Below are positions 1-11,142 of a stretch of DNA of 64,000 bases, piece by piece (within the stretch, counting starts at the first letter, position 1; each line of letters begins with the position of its first letter). The stretch comes from Incurvaria masculella. Taxonomy: Eukaryota; Arthropoda; Insecta; Lepidoptera; Incurvariidae. Under the pieces are notes generated by a model. The model was not told where the DNA came from and ran no database searches. It was given only the letters and a program-made list of their open reading frames with translations. The translations under genes were made by a program, and so were the position numbers. Location of the stretch: the NCBI GenBank assembly GCA_946894095.1, contig OX335650.1, positions 5,456,001-5,520,000 of the forward strand. Reading direction: 5' to 3'.

Positions 1-1016
1 TTATAGTTTCGCCATGTCCGTCCGTCTGTCCGACATAAATCTCATTTCTACGGGGGCTCATTCTTAACCGACGCTGAGATAACAATCAAAATAACACCAA
101 AATACTGGAGCTAAACGTTAGTTGACTTGTGACACCTGAGAGTTTATTTTTGGAGTATTCAAAGTGTTTACTGGATTTTTTTATAATTGTTTTGAATTTT
201 GGAGGTGGTAAAGACAGGGAATCGTTCGATGGTTGTACAGATACTTATATAAAATAAATAAAATACAGTTTAAATAATTCGTAGCAAAATGCCTCTAAAG
301 CATTCCGTTGACATTCATAGATAAGTGTTTAGATACATGAGTAAACTTCCAAAATATAAAAATATTTTATGTTAAATTAATTTTTATGCGTTAAAAAATG
401 TCATGGTCTCGAATATCCAGTATTAACAACATAATATTAGGGGAAAAATACACTCAAAGTTTAGTAATGCCGGTGGACAATACTGCGCGCGCAGACGCGG
501 TCCATCGACAAAAGCCTCTCTCGTCTCGTCCCACCCTTTTTAATCCACCTGTACATGTTTTATGCCCTTGGAGTTTTTGAATAAAAACTTTTTTGCCCAA
601 ATTGTAATGCGCCGCGGGAGAGCAATTATGCGTTTCTCAGTTTTATTTTAGACACATACATTTTGTGTGGATGCATATTTGCTGATATGAGTTTGGATCG
701 GTTGTCACTATACGGGTAGCATAGTCGAGTACAGGAAAAAGTAAAAAACTTCACAAAACATATTAGAATCCAAACAATGATGTTAGTTATTAATCTGATA
801 CTGTTTTCCGCTCTTTTTTAAATAAAACAAAAATAAATGAGGTCACGGGTCTATTTCTGGTAGAGATATTCGGTCACACAGGGTACCCAGTGGTTGACTA
901 GTGCCAACATTATTTCGCCCGATAAATTTTTTAGGGACATAAGTGGTTAGCCCATCGGATGCCAGTGCTGTGATATCTAGGTATTGTTAGAAAGCCTAAA
1001 ACGATCATACGGGTGG
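1..1016. other. AT-rich DNA, nothing recognised
   Basis: No coding pattern, terminal repeats or known repeat seen. The first 35 bases carry a short GTCCG/GTCTG run that is low complexity only. Confidence 0.5.
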
Positions 1017-1047
1017 TTTATCCCATGATAAAATATCATGGGATAAA
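1017..1047. repeat. Perfect hairpin, 14-bp stem with 3-nt loop
   Basis: TTTATCCCATGATA (1017-1030) is followed by AAA and then its exact reverse complement (1034-1047). This could be the tip of a decayed foldback MITE, but I see no longer arms around it. Confidence 0.7.
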
Positions 1048-1557
1048 ATTTAACCGTATTTTAAAATTAGCTAATTTTTTAACCTTGTGTTACATTTAGT
1101 ATGAAAATAATGCTCTTGACATGTAGTGTGATAGGATGATTATAATATAAGAGTGGTAAAATTAAGCTGACTAAATTGCAGAAGAATGAATCAATGTTAC
1201 CCTTCATATTTAACTTTGTACACTCGCATAATTGTTAGTTTATGCTACAATAAACACGCAGTACCCATTGTTCCGAATCGTGTAACATTTCGCTGTACAA
1301 AGTCCGCTGAAACTTTATGTAGGGCGACTGCTGAAATCACCTCCGCAAACCCAAAAACATGAATTTTAATCTCATCGGTAGACCGTAAAGTTGTTTCGGC
1401 TGGTCGTCCGAAAACAGAGCGAGTTGAAGGGTCCTCGAGCTGTAATATCCGCTTCAGCTCATAGTCTAGCGTTATGCAAGTGAACGAACTATTTAGATGC
1501 AAGAAATTCCTTCAACAATTATTACAGTTATTAGTAGGTTTGAAAGGATAGGCTTAA

Positions 1558-1595
1558 TATTCGGGAGGTCAAGACATTTCTGGTCACGATAAGGT
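1558..1595. repeat. Lone terminus of the 2825-3820 transposon family
   Basis: TATTCGGGAGGTCAAGACAT and the following GGTCACGATAAGGT match the inverted terminus of the element at 2825-3820, read inward from its right end. Only about 38 bp match, so this is a solo end or an otherwise unrecognisable copy. Confidence 0.5.
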
Positions 1596-2665
1596 TCACA
1601 GCCCTGTGAAAGTTTGAAAGCTCGTGGTCGTCGGCGGGCACATCTTTGAGGGCATTATTTATATTATATTATAAATATGTTTTCAACATTTATAAACTCG
1701 AACCTAATACAACTTGAAACATAGGATTCCACTAATGTTTGAAAATTATGAATGCCAAAGGTGGTTTATTGATTTTTCATTCTTTCACACAGGGACGGAA
1801 CAACGGACCGACGAGATTTTTTGCGTTGAAATAATGTTTTGAACGGAGGCTGACGTAGGATTGTTTTTATTCTAAAAATAGGATAAAAACTAACGCAGCT
1901 AGTCTATTACGCAGTTAATCCATCTGCAACGTCGTGGCAGGTTGATATATGATTAACAAAAACCTATATTCATTGTTCTGAATAATTCAGCAATCAAAAT
2001 AGTGGTATATTTCGTAAATTGTGAAGATGGTTACGATTCACATAATTAAAAAGATAAATTTATTTACTCCTAACACGACTGCCGAGACGAAGCAGCAATA
2101 ATATAATTGTTGATAAGTTGTTTTGTCAAAATGAAGCAGCCCCAGCACATACTGTGACTCACTACTCACAACAAAGTGAGCTGCTCTCTCTTCCCGATTT
2201 AGATTAGTCAGAAACACCCCGTGCACGCCGACACCGCTGATAGAGTTTAAAGGATCTGAAAGTAAAAGCTTTGGAAAAGACCAAACGATAAATATATTTG
2301 GATGATTTGAAGCATCTGAAAATGTATCAGTTAAGTATGTTTTAAGGACAGGTGGATTTCTATTTAAGATTGAAATCTATATCTACAGTGCATATTACTA
2401 CAAAAATTGCCAATGACGAAGATTTTCAGCAGTAAAACCGGATATAAGCCACGTTTTAAATAACGAGTGAAAACTGAAGGAACCAGATGTAGAATGATAC
2501 AACATTGTTTAGATTACGTCAACGCGAGATTAAACACGTCACCTTTTTCAACCTGCAACCGGGCCTACACAGGAATAACGGAAAATCGATTCTCTCTTTG
2601 CAAATAATTTTCTTGGAGAATTAAGAAATGACTGCGGAAAAAACTTATCTATTAGGATGATTAAT
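1596..2665. other. AT-rich DNA between repeats
   Basis: Nothing supported. A TA-rich near-palindrome sits near 1650-1680; the open frames are short and have no family motif. Confidence 0.4.
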
Positions 2666-2824
2666 TTAAGGTCCCCCATCCCGCTAAACTCCCCATACAA
2701 ACGAGGAAAGAAGATCACGCCCATATTTCTTGTCAGAGATCCAAAATTTTACTCAAATAGCTTTATTTAATCGAACTAGATGTCTAATGACCGTTGGCAT
2801 TGTACAGTTGTGTTTGGTTTCTAA
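2666..2824 (+). mobile_element. Left part of a TTAA-flanked MITE, split by an insertion
   Basis: This begins with TTAAGG and the motifs CATCCCGCTAAACTCCCCAT, GATCACGCCCATATTTCTTG and TTTGGTTTCTAA, which match the left third of the family copies at 17485 and 54961. The copy breaks off at 2824 and resumes at 3821, so 2825-3820 is a later insertion. Confidence 0.85.
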
Positions 2825-3820
2825 TAGACTAGGAGGTGGCGACGAAAATGGTAACGATAACGTAAATGGCTGAAACTGGGTTAACAGGATAAAGACCAAC
2901 CCTCTGAAGCTAAATGTGTCAGTCTGCCTGTGCCAAGTGGTTGCGTTACCTAGATAAGGCGCCTGAAAAAGTAGTTATGTTGACAAAAAATTTATATGAT
3001 AAGGTAAATGACTACAAATAACGAAGCATAAAAGTATCAGTACATACTTGCTTAGCAATACCAAAACTGAACAAAATGTTGGTTAAATTTTGTAGTTATA
3101 GGCGATTTACGTTACAGATATAACTTTAGGTATACTTTAGTGTTTAATTAAAAAACCGACTAGTTATTGTTGTATAATTAATAGGTATCAATATTTCTAG
3201 ATAATTAGTATATTCATCAGGAGGTATATACCAACATATATTTTATATAGCCAATCTAGATGGTTGTGCCATTTTGACACGTACTATTCGAAATTAGCCG
3301 CCGTTATATTTGGCGGGACAGCGCGCACTCGTAAACATACACGCACTTAACAGTACTCGCTCCTTCCCGCTCACCCGCGTCAAGAAAGAAGAGAGCAGCG
3401 CATCGACCGCGGAGACGCGCGCCGACGCGCCCACGAACAGAGACTTTTGCAACGGCGGCGTCCGGGCACGCGCACCCAGAAGAGCTCTCCGCACAAAACC
3501 TTTATAATTATCCGCTACGTAACCGCAAAGTGATCTGAACTGTATCCTCATAGAGGCAGAAGACCGAGAAGAGTGTTACCGTGAGTGGTTGGCGACGGGA
3601 GGATTCTACGAAGCGGCGTCCCACAGTCCTGCGCTGCTGCAGCTATCGAAGGCCCTGGTCGTTAAGGTTGGTCCCTAGTTTTCCCACCACTAGATAACGC
3701 AACCACTTGGCACAGGCAGACCGACATATTTAGCATCAGAGAGTTGGTCTCTAACATGTCAACCCAAATTCAGCCATTTACCTTATCGTGACCGAAAATG
3801 TCGTGACCTCCCGGAATACA
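2825..3820. mobile_element. About 1-kb TIR transposon nested inside the MITE
   Basis: The ends are long inverted repeats: 2825-2956 pairs with 3691-3820. Shared landmarks include GTAAATGGCTGAA, GTCTGCCTGTGCCAAGTGG and TTGCGTTA. The insertion point in the MITE lies in CTAA/AAGTTATAAGG, so the target duplication is only 2-3 bp (AA or TAA-like) and uncertain. The interior is AT-rich up to about 3290, then GC- and CpG-rich (3295-3640), with a TTTGGCGGGA motif near 3309. There is no transposase; the open frames in the GC-rich core show no known motif. It is probably non-autonomous; superfamily not assigned. Confidence 0.8.
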
Positions 3821-4204
3821 AGTTATAAGGTCTGAAAGTTCGAATTTTTCGCGTGTTTTATACAATTACTTTGGAGGTGGATTACTCAACGATCAAATTT
3901 ATACATCTTAAAAAGATTAGTCATCAGACATTAGCTTGTTTCATGAAAATGTATAAACAATTTAGTTTTTGTTATAGATTTTTGACACAGCGGTCGTGGT
4001 TTACTTTTGCTATATTTCGTTTTATAATTAAAATTTTCGTAAATCTTACCAAATCAAACACTATGCGCATTGTCTGCTTTGTGGATATGTTGCATTCTCC
4101 TCATCACTGAGCCTGTATTTTTCTTTGAAACATAGAAGGCCCCAGAACGCAATAGCACGGTTTTGTACCGTGCCCGCGAATGAGTTAGTCCCGTCGGGAA
4201 GGGA
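3821..4204 (+). mobile_element. Right part of the split TTAA-flanked MITE
   Basis: It resumes at AGTTATAAGGTCTGAAAG, runs through GCGGTCGTGGTTTACTTTTG and the internal hairpin GCACGGTTTTGTACCGTGC near 4155, and ends in a worn terminus (GGGAAGGGACACATTCA) where the TTAA has been lost. Confidence 0.85.
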
Positions 4205-5597
4205 CACATTCATATTATGAATTCATACGATATTCAATATGAAGTACTTACATTCGATTAAATAAATGAGTGAAACACTGCTTATTAATTTATGTAGATG
4301 TCGCTGTTTACCTAAAATAAATATCTTAAACTGAGCCTGTCACCGTGAAAGCCTATATGACTGGGTCCCCAGGAAGACATTGCCTCATCGCAATATGGCC
4401 GCCTGTCGGGCAGCTCATGATTTAATATCGAAATCACTGCAACACGGCACTCGCCCCTGTACGCACGATGCGGTCGGTCGCATCCATTTAATCCGCAATT
4501 TACGGCGTTCGTCAGTCTAAATTATTTGCACGGGCCAGGCACGCGAGCGGATTAATTTCGGCGCAGGAAAAACAAAATGGCGGCGGGCACACTTCCGGAA
4601 GGAGAAACGGAAGATTAACGGGCGGCGGCGCGGGAGGGGGTTGAGCGGCCGCGGGGGGGCTGTAATGAGTGTGTAAAAACGTGGACACGTGTTTAGCGTC
4701 ACTGCTGTTTACGTGATTAACGTTTATGGCGGGTCCCGGGCGATGGCGGCCGTGAAAACGCACTGGACACGGTTTTGTGGTGCGGAAATGGGGACATGAA
4801 AGGTCTAAAATAGTAAGGGTAATGTCGGTAGCGGCAGAGATAATTTTAATTTTCCCTCTATTTGTACCAAGTATTTATACAAAATTCGGTACCAGACAAA
4901 GATGATTGTATTTTTTAAAATAGTGTCTGAGAATTAAAGGCATTTCGAATTATTTCCAAAGAAGAAGTTTACTTTGAACCAAATAAATCCATTTGTACAT
5001 TTATTTTATCTCAGTGAAAAGTAGGTGGTGATTTAAACATCTTAAGATACGCTAAAAAGTATTAAAGGTAAATAATTCGATTGCTAATAAATAATTTTAC
5101 CATGGCACTAATTAATAAACAAACACGTACGAACGCTCATGTACATATTACACGATAATCCAATTATAGTGAAATAATGTATCATTGAAACATGTAAACA
5201 TGTAATAATCCGGTCAAGTGTGAGTCCGCTTCAGAAGTATGTTTTGCACGATAATTACATTTTTTCCGCATTACGGACACTTATACAAACGTATATATAT
5301 ATATGGATATAATATAAACGTAGACAAAACGCACGTACATCTGCCTACGTAACATACTGTCTTAGTACGCCAACAAGGTCAGAATATTCAGATCGCATCT
5401 GTATTGTATAAGATCGGAAGGCAATATTATTACATCGTCCAATAGCAGATCGAGGCATCAGTGACAAATGCCTCCCCCCCACTTGAGTTATCGGACGCCA
5501 ATTCAACGAAAACCAGACCCAGCACACAAAAAACCTATCTTTTTATTCTCCCTCCCTTATGCATTGACCACTACTGCTTGGCAGTGAGACTTATACT
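4205..5597. other. Unassigned; contains a CpG/G-rich patch
   Basis: Around 4290 the motif TGTAGATGTCGCTG matches the inner part of the TIR at 15281-15416, a possible decayed end. The stretch 4440-4790 is much more GC-rich than its surroundings, with G runs at 4618-4662 that could form a quadruplex. No gene is supported. Confidence 0.4.
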
Positions 5598-5937
5598 AAG
5601 TGGCTCAGTGGCCTCTAATAACTTGTATTCAAGACGACCTGTCACGACGAGTTCCGAACCCAGGATGTAAACCTCTTTCTTTCTTATTGGACATTTAAAT
5701 GTGCCTTTTCTTTGAGAAAGCAGATGGTTCATGGTTCAGAACCCATGTAAAATTATCTACTACCGTGCGGTACCATCTATGGTGGTGGCAAGTCCGCCCG
5801 GGATGGTACCATCGCATTGAATGACCGATGCTCGACAATGTTGTCCGTGTTTAATGTAGCCGTTCTAAAGGGGCATGGCTCTCGATTTTTTCGAGAATGT
5901 GGCGTGATGGCCTAATAGCATGACAGTAGTTGCGATA
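5598..5937 (+). mobile_element. Old SINE, tRNA-like head and shared body
   Basis: The head has an A-box-like TGGCTCAGTGG (5602) and a B-box-like GAGTTCCGAACCC. The body has CCGCCCGGGATGGTACCATC, GCATTGAATGA, GTTGTCCGTGTTTAATGTAG and ends near GCCTAATAGCATGACAGTAG. These pieces fall in the same order as in the better copies at 18836 and 33966. It is strongly diverged. Confidence 0.65.
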
Positions 5938-6574
5938 TTATTACCCGTCCACATTCAATACTTTTAAAAAAGCAGAACTATATTTGGATCCGACTGTCAA
6001 TAATTCCTTTTTCTTAGATTTATGTTAAAAAATATCAAAGTATTCGTCTGCATTGAGAACTACAAAGACGCGAAAGAACTTTCACAGTCAAGTTGAAAAA
6101 GTCTGAGAGCACATTTGCCTTTTTATCTTCGATCCGAAATAAATGTCCGGTTAGTTTCAGCCAGGCATTGATTTATAATGTTATGTCGGCCGGGTAAGGA
6201 TATCGTTGCAAAGTGGAATGTAAATTACGTTTAGTGCCTGGGAAAGCTAAATAAAAACAATAAACAGTTCCTGAAAATTGCCTAAAGTAAATCTCCAAGC
6301 TCTTAGCAGTGCACATATATGGCTTGTGTTAAATATATAATATAACCGCACGTTACGCTATCAGACTAAATATTATAGCTATGTTCTTAGTAAGTAATTA
6401 GTCAATTTAACAATTTTAATAATTAGTAATTTTAAGAAAGAAATTAAAAAAAAAAACAATGAAATAGCTGCTGCTGTTTGTTGTTGAAAACATTCGAATA
6501 TTCATATTTAAGGGACTTTATTACTTCAGTGCTAACAAGTTAATATTTATTTATTTACATTTTGAAATGCCTGT
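5938..6574. other. AT-rich spacer
   Basis: No motif seen. Poly(A) near 6446 and CTG repeats near 6470 are simple sequence. Confidence 0.4.
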
Positions 6575-6876
6575 AATGTCCCCCACATACGCCTGTGGTC
6601 GGCCTGTGAGAAAACCGTGGGTTCGAATTCCAGCGACTGCACCTGCTTATTTCTTGACTGAGATCGAAATCTAAATTTTCTATGAGAAAGCGGGTGATTA
6701 CTTGTTCGGGAACCCATGTGAGCCCACCTGGGTTGGTACAAATGAATAAAAGATGGTTATCGAACCGGCAATAAATTTTTTTTCGGGTTTTCCATCCAGT
6801 TGAATGTAGCCGTGCTCATATATTAGTATCGGATAGGACCATCTCATATGTTGGGCTTATATTTTAACGGTAGATA
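6575..6876 (+). mobile_element. Old SINE, tRNA-like head
   Basis: The B-box-like GTGGGTTCGAATTCC near 6618 fits a tRNA-derived head. The body is recognisable from CCATCCAGTTGAATGTAGCC, GTGCTCATAT, GGACCATCTCATATGTTGGG and the final ATTTTAACGGTAG. Confidence 0.6.
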
Positions 6877-7300
6877 TCCTATACATGTTTATCTTCATAA
6901 AAATGTACTTGCAATGCACAACCATTAACTGCGTCATAATTCCCGGCGATGGCATTGAAGCAAATTGATATTTATACCGGAAAAGGGAAATTTCCTCGGC
7001 TCTGGTTGGGAAAAGGCGTTCTCCCTGACACGGATTAAGTATTAAATTTGCCACTTTCATGAATAGCAAAACAGCGGCGGCGTCATAATCTTATTATAAA
7101 TAAGAAATGTAGCAGATGAGAAGAAATGGCGATAACGTCTTTAAATTATGATACTGCCTGCAGTCACATTTGTTATTTTTTGTCTGTTTTCTTCCGCGAT
7201 TTACTTAAGTTTAGATCGAAAAGGAATGGAGATGTGCCTTATTGCGCGCATACTATGAGACAAGCTATCTCCATTAATTGTCTAAAACAATCAACTAAAC
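6877..7300. other. Spacer, no feature supported
   Basis: AT-rich except for a short GC patch near 7070. Coding frames run out of it into the neighbouring MITE, so they are not genes. Confidence 0.4.
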
Positions 7301-7850
7301 TTAAGGTGGCCCAACCCGGCGGGCCTAACTCATTCGCGGGCACGGTACAAAACCGTGCTGTTGCGCTCGGGGACCTTCTCTGTTTCAAAGAATAAGACAG
7401 GCTCCGTGATGAGGAAGATGCAACATGTCCACAAAAAAGACAATGTGCATAGTGTATGATTTGGTAAGATTTACGAAAATTTTAATTTCAAAACAACTGA
7501 TAGCTAAAAGTAGACCACGTCCGCTGTAGTCAAAAATCTAATAAAAACCAAATAGATTATAAATCTTGATTAAATAAGCTATGTCTGGTGACTAATCTTT
7601 TTAAAATGTTCTTACTTTATCATTGCGTAATCCACCTCCAAAGTTATTGTATAAAACGCGCGAAAAACTCGAACTTTCGGACCTTATAACATAGAAACCA
7701 AACAAAATTTTACAATGCCAATGGTCATCAGACATCTAGTTCGATCAAATAAAGCTATTTTGAGCAAAATATTGGATCTCTGACAAGAAATATGGGCGTG
7801 ATCTTCTTTCCCCTTTTGTATGGGAAGATGAGCGGGATGGGCCACCGTAA
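7301..7850 (-). mobile_element. Full-length TTAA-flanked MITE (GGTGGCCCA family)
   Basis: About 550 bp, starting TTAAGGTGGCCCAACCCGGC and ending GAGCGGGATGGGCCACCGTAA, so the outer 9 bp (GGTGGCCCA) are inverted terminal repeats; the right TTAA has mutated to GTAA. Behind the left end lies the hairpin CACGGTACAAAACCGTG. There is no long open frame. The TTAA flank suggests mobilisation by a piggyBac-type transposase, which is inference: the termini do not match the usual CCC start of piggyBac. Confidence 0.9.
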
Positions 7851-8072
7851 ATGGACATGCCACAAGCAAATTGCAGACTAATCGTATATACATACTACAT
7901 AATTTAAGAAATAAGTAAATTTTAAATCCTTTTTTCCTAGATGCTCAAGTCGGCAATTATTGCAATGCAAAATTTCCATTCTTCTTTTAGTATTGCTGTA
8001 ATATTTTTTTATACTATACATGCAAAAAAACATTTTTTTTTAATATATGTTTAACAAATAATTTGTATTATT

Positions 8073-8150
8073 AACCGACTTCAAAAAAGGAGGAGGTTAT
8101 CAATTCGTCTGTATGTTTTTTTGTTTTTTTGTTTTTTTTTGTTTTTTTTT
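8073..8150 (+). repeat. Fragment of a common lepidopteran repeat, T-rich end
   Basis: CCGACTTCAAAAAAGGAGG followed by AGGTTATCAATTCGTCTGTATG and T-runs. I recognise this start from many moth and butterfly genomes; only about 75 bp are present. Confidence 0.55.
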
Positions 8151-8161
8151 AATAAAGTAGT

Positions 8162-8230
8162 TTTCTTTAATTAATGTGTCCTTGCTTCACGGTCAATTAT
8201 ACATATATACACATCAAATTCCTTGGAATA
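8162..8230 (+). repeat. Direct repeat, copy 1
   Basis: TTTAATTAATGTGTCCTTG, GGTCAATTATACATA and CATCAAATTCCTTGGAATAA recur with substitutions at 8579-8647, about 417 bp downstream. Confidence 0.7.
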
Positions 8231-8578
8231 AGCTGACCTTAGTACGAAATCGTAAATTAACTTAAGTCCACCTAGGAGGGGCTCTAGTGTCTGATACCAA
8301 ATACGATTTTGGTGACGACGGCAAAATGTTTGAATATTCAATCTTTGCAGTCAATGCCCGCGACGCAGGTAAAGCATTAAATCAATGGTAGTGGCAATCA
8401 AGTAGGTATAATCTTAAACACTGTGTTCGTAAGAGGCATACGAGAGGAGGGACTGTAGGAGAATTTCAAATTATGGGTTTACGGCAGGTAACGAAATTGG
8501 AAAACGCAATACCCGCGAATGTTTTGCTGGTTCGGGTCCTTGCAGTATATTCGTAAAGTCGTTATTTTTGCAGGGCTC
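8231..8578. other. Sequence between the two direct repeats
   Basis: About 350 bp with no open frame or terminal inverted repeat. It was either inserted or is the remainder of a duplicated unit. Confidence 0.4.
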
Positions 8579-8647
8579 TTTCTTTAAATAATGTGTCCTT
8601 GATTCAAGGTCGATTATACATACATAGATATCATATTTCTTTGAGTA
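8579..8647 (+). repeat. Direct repeat, copy 2
   Basis: Matches 8162-8230 in the same orientation (TTTAAATAATGTGTCCTTG, GGTCGATTATACATACATAG). The surrounding CTTTCTTTAA is shared too. Confidence 0.7.
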
Positions 8648-9164
8648 AATATATTTCAAATATTTATGATTAGTCCAGTGCTTTGATAGTAATAAGTGTA
8701 AACAACTAGTATTATCAGAACATGGAAAACCTATTTTTTTATTATTTTAAACGCTTAATTAATTCATCACGTAATTTCTACAATAGGTGTATAGGTAATT
8801 CAACTTTGTTAACATCGCTTCCTGCAATGAAGCTACGATGAGTCGTCACGTTAAGTTTGTTGCCTACTTTAGTTGCAAAATGAAATTAAATTAGCATACT
8901 CCTGGCGGACCTTCCTACTGAAATACATTCCTTTTCAGGGGCGCACAGTGTAGAGGAAATTTAAATATCAAATAAAAATAAAGCCCCCAGAGAGAGCTCT
9001 GTGAACATTTCAGACCGCTGTGAAACAAAAAAATGTGACGAAATATTTGTATCATTTTACTGTGAGCTTGTTTGTCGTCGAATGTTTTTCAGCAACAGTT
9101 TGGAAAAGCTTTCCTGGAAGGAAAAACTGGGTGGGATTAAAAAAAACCACTAACATTTAATGTC
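8648..9164. other. Spacer, nothing recognised
   Basis: AT-rich, no terminal repeats or coding signature seen. Confidence 0.4.
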
Positions 9165-9470
9165 AACCTCGGCAGCCTAGCGGCGCGATGCCTTCGGTTT
9201 CGATCTCGAGGTTAAGCAACACAAAACCCGGTCAGGATCTGGATGGGTGACCGTTCGAACGATGATACTGACCGTGATTTACATTACACTTAAAACTGTA
9301 GGTTATTAAAATAAATACTTAATTGGAGGAAGGAATAATTCCGCCCGGATTGGTTATTAATGCATTAAAGGAAGGCTGGTCGAAGCGTTAATGAAAATTG
9401 TCCATGTTTCCCATTCAGTTCATTGTTGCCGTACAATATAAGAAAGGTCCTAGCATGGCAATTCGGTTCA
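9165..9470 (+). mobile_element. SINE with 5S-type head, diverged, + strand
   Basis: The head reads CTCGGCAGCCTAGCGGCGCG, then GAGGTTAAGCAACAC and ATCTGGATGGGTGACCG, which are the A-box and C-box regions of a 5S rRNA gene. The body follows (GGTCGAAGCG, AATGAAAATTGTCCATG, CAATATAAGAAAGGTCCTAG). Its 3' end runs straight into the 3' end of the SINE on the other strand at 9471. Confidence 0.8.
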
Positions 9471-9852
9471 ATTTTTTTTTTATGTGACTGGACTGATGGC
9501 TAATACCACACCTTCTGTCATGGCATTAGCCCAACACACCACATGGGAACTAGGTGCCATGCCAGGACCTTCCTTATATTGCACGGCTACATTGAACTGG
9601 ATGGAAAACACGGACAATTTTCATTGCCGCTTCGACCATCGTTCATTCAATGTGATGGTACCAACCCGGGCGGGATTAAACCTACCACCTAGTAAGTAAG
9701 GAAGGGGACCTACAGTTTAACGTGGAATCCGAACCACGGCCAGCCTCTCTCAACGGTCTAATGGTCACCCATCCAAGACCAGACCGGACCCAGCGTTGCT
9801 TAACTTCGGATAGCGATCGCCGAAGTGTCGCGCCACTGGGCTACTGAGGCTG
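9471..9852 (-). mobile_element. Near full-length SINE with 5S-type head, minus strand
   Basis: On the minus strand it begins CAGCCTCAGTAGCCCAGTGG, CGCGACACTTCGG, then CGAAGTTAAGCAACGCTGGG and TTGGATGGGTGACC (5S promoter elements), then the common body with GTTCGGATTCCACGTTAAAC and GGTACCATCACATTG, and ends in an A-run. Length about 380 bp. Nearly identical to the copy at 33966-34346, so the family was active fairly recently. Confidence 0.9.
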
Positions 9853-9886
9853 ACTGGTGTGTTGGTAATAATGATAATACTTCCAC

Positions 9887-10015
9887 ATCCATACTAATAT
9901 TATAAATGTGAAAGTAACTCTGTCTGTCTGTTATCCTTTCACGCTTAAACCGCTAAACATTTTTTTTCAATTTGGTATAGAGGAGTCTGAACCTTGGGCA
10001 AAGTCGTAGGCTACC
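9887..10015 (-). repeat. Common insect repeat end (CATACTAATATTATAAATG type)
   Basis: Starts ATCCATACTAATATTATAAA, then CTCTGTCTGTCTGTTA, CACGCTTAAACCGCTAAAC and TTGGTATAGAGGAGTC. The same 3' end appears in the opposite sense at 63045-63072 (TTATAATATTCGTATGGATG). Probably a truncated RTE-linked SINE or LINE tail. Confidence 0.55.
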
Positions 10016-10210
10016 TTTTGTGGCAAAAAAAAAACTCAAAAGGGGGATAAATATCCTCTAAGTGAGAGATAAATGTAAGGTTCCGCCATACCTCAGTCTT
10101 AAACCACATTGAACCGAGTGGAGCCGGATACTTCGGCTAGTGATTAATAAATAAGTCCATGTCCAGTTCAATAAAAAATTGTACTTTTAGGCTACTGAAT
10201 TTTTTTTTTT

Positions 10211-10257
10211 GAGCTGGGTCTATTGAAAAGAGACCTTTGCCCAGAATCGGACATATA
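10211..10257 (-). repeat. Possible RTE-type LINE 3' scrap
   Basis: AGCTGGGTCTATTGAAAAGAG and GACCTTTGCCCAG resemble the end of another RTE family. Too short for certainty. Confidence 0.3.
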
Positions 10258-10882
10258 CAATTTAACATATTTCTTCTTTTATATATTTTTAAGTATTAAC
10301 TTGTAAATAACGTTATTTAGAAATTAAAAGTTTTGTAGCATATCTTATTTAAATTCTTAGTTTGTAAAAAAATAGGGAAATTAAACATGGCTAAATTTTT
10401 ATTATTACGACTTCTTCAAATCCGACGAACACAAGTAAAAGTCTTCGGTTAGGACGCATCAAATACATTTTCATACTTATTACCGTTGCGTATACCTTGT
10501 CCTTTATCATTGGTGTATAAATTAACGTTTTTGTAATGCTCCAAACAAAAACAGCGACAGAGCGCTCCAGGCTCCAGAGAGCGCCGAGTGAAATTTTATT
10601 CCCTGAAATAATCCGGTTTGCTTTAAGCAAGTGAGCTTATTTGAAAGTTAAATGTCGAGTTATCTTTAAGCAGCCCATTTGGATGCACGCGAAGGCCCGG
10701 TCTCGTGATCGAAACCCGGGCGCCGCCTTATTGTTACCGGCTGCGGCAGACGACACAACTTTGGCCGTTTAAGTTGCCACGTTAAAAATCGTGACAAGGG
10801 ACTTGTTTTATGATTGCAGTTAAAAAGGAATACAAACAATATGGAATAGTATCTTAAGCAAATAAAGGAAAGTAGACAAAAA
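10258..10882. other. Spacer, no gene supported
   Basis: AT-rich with a GC patch at 10670-10760. Minus-strand frames of 79 and 87 codons show no motif. Confidence 0.35.
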
Positions 10883-11142
10883 ACCGGCAAAGTGCGAGTC
10901 GGACTCGCACACGAAGGGTTACGTACCATCGTAAAACATTTAATAAAAAAGTCACGTTTTTTCTATGGGGGCCGCCCTTAATTTTAATAAATTTTTTTAT
11001 CTTACCTATTTGTTGTTATAGCGACTATCTATCTGTTACGGTTACTGAGATACAGCCCTGTGACAGACGGACAGACGGACGGACAGCGGTGGCTTAGTAA
11101 TAGCTTTCCGTTGGCACCCTTTGGCTACGGAACCCTAAAAAG
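10883..11142 (+). mobile_element. 'CCGGCCAAGTGCGAGTCGG' element, copy 1
   Basis: The start CGGCAAAGTGCGAGTCGGAC with TCGCACACGAAGGGTTACGT and the end GGCTACGGAACCCTAAAAAG define the family; the middle has TTGTTGTTATAGCG and GAGATACAGCCCTGTGACAG followed by GACGGACAGACGGACGGAC. The first 50 bases look tRNA-like: a GGCCAAGTGCG A-box region, GCGAG/CTCGC as a small stem and GGGTTCCGTACC in the B-box position. I therefore suspect a SINE. Further copies lie at 37198, 54614 and 60682. Confidence 0.8.

Noticed and set aside
1..40. GTCCG/GTCTG run as an end of the CCGGCCAAGTGCGAG element
   Set aside because: Resembles only the low-complexity (GACG)n part, not the diagnostic ends.
1245..1502. 85-codon minus-strand open frame
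   Set aside because: Reads like protein in part, but there is no known motif, no ATG context or splice signal, and no second copy.
3294..3551. Overlapping frames on both strands in the GC-rich core of the nested transposon
   Set aside because: Both strands are open because of base composition; no transposase motif.
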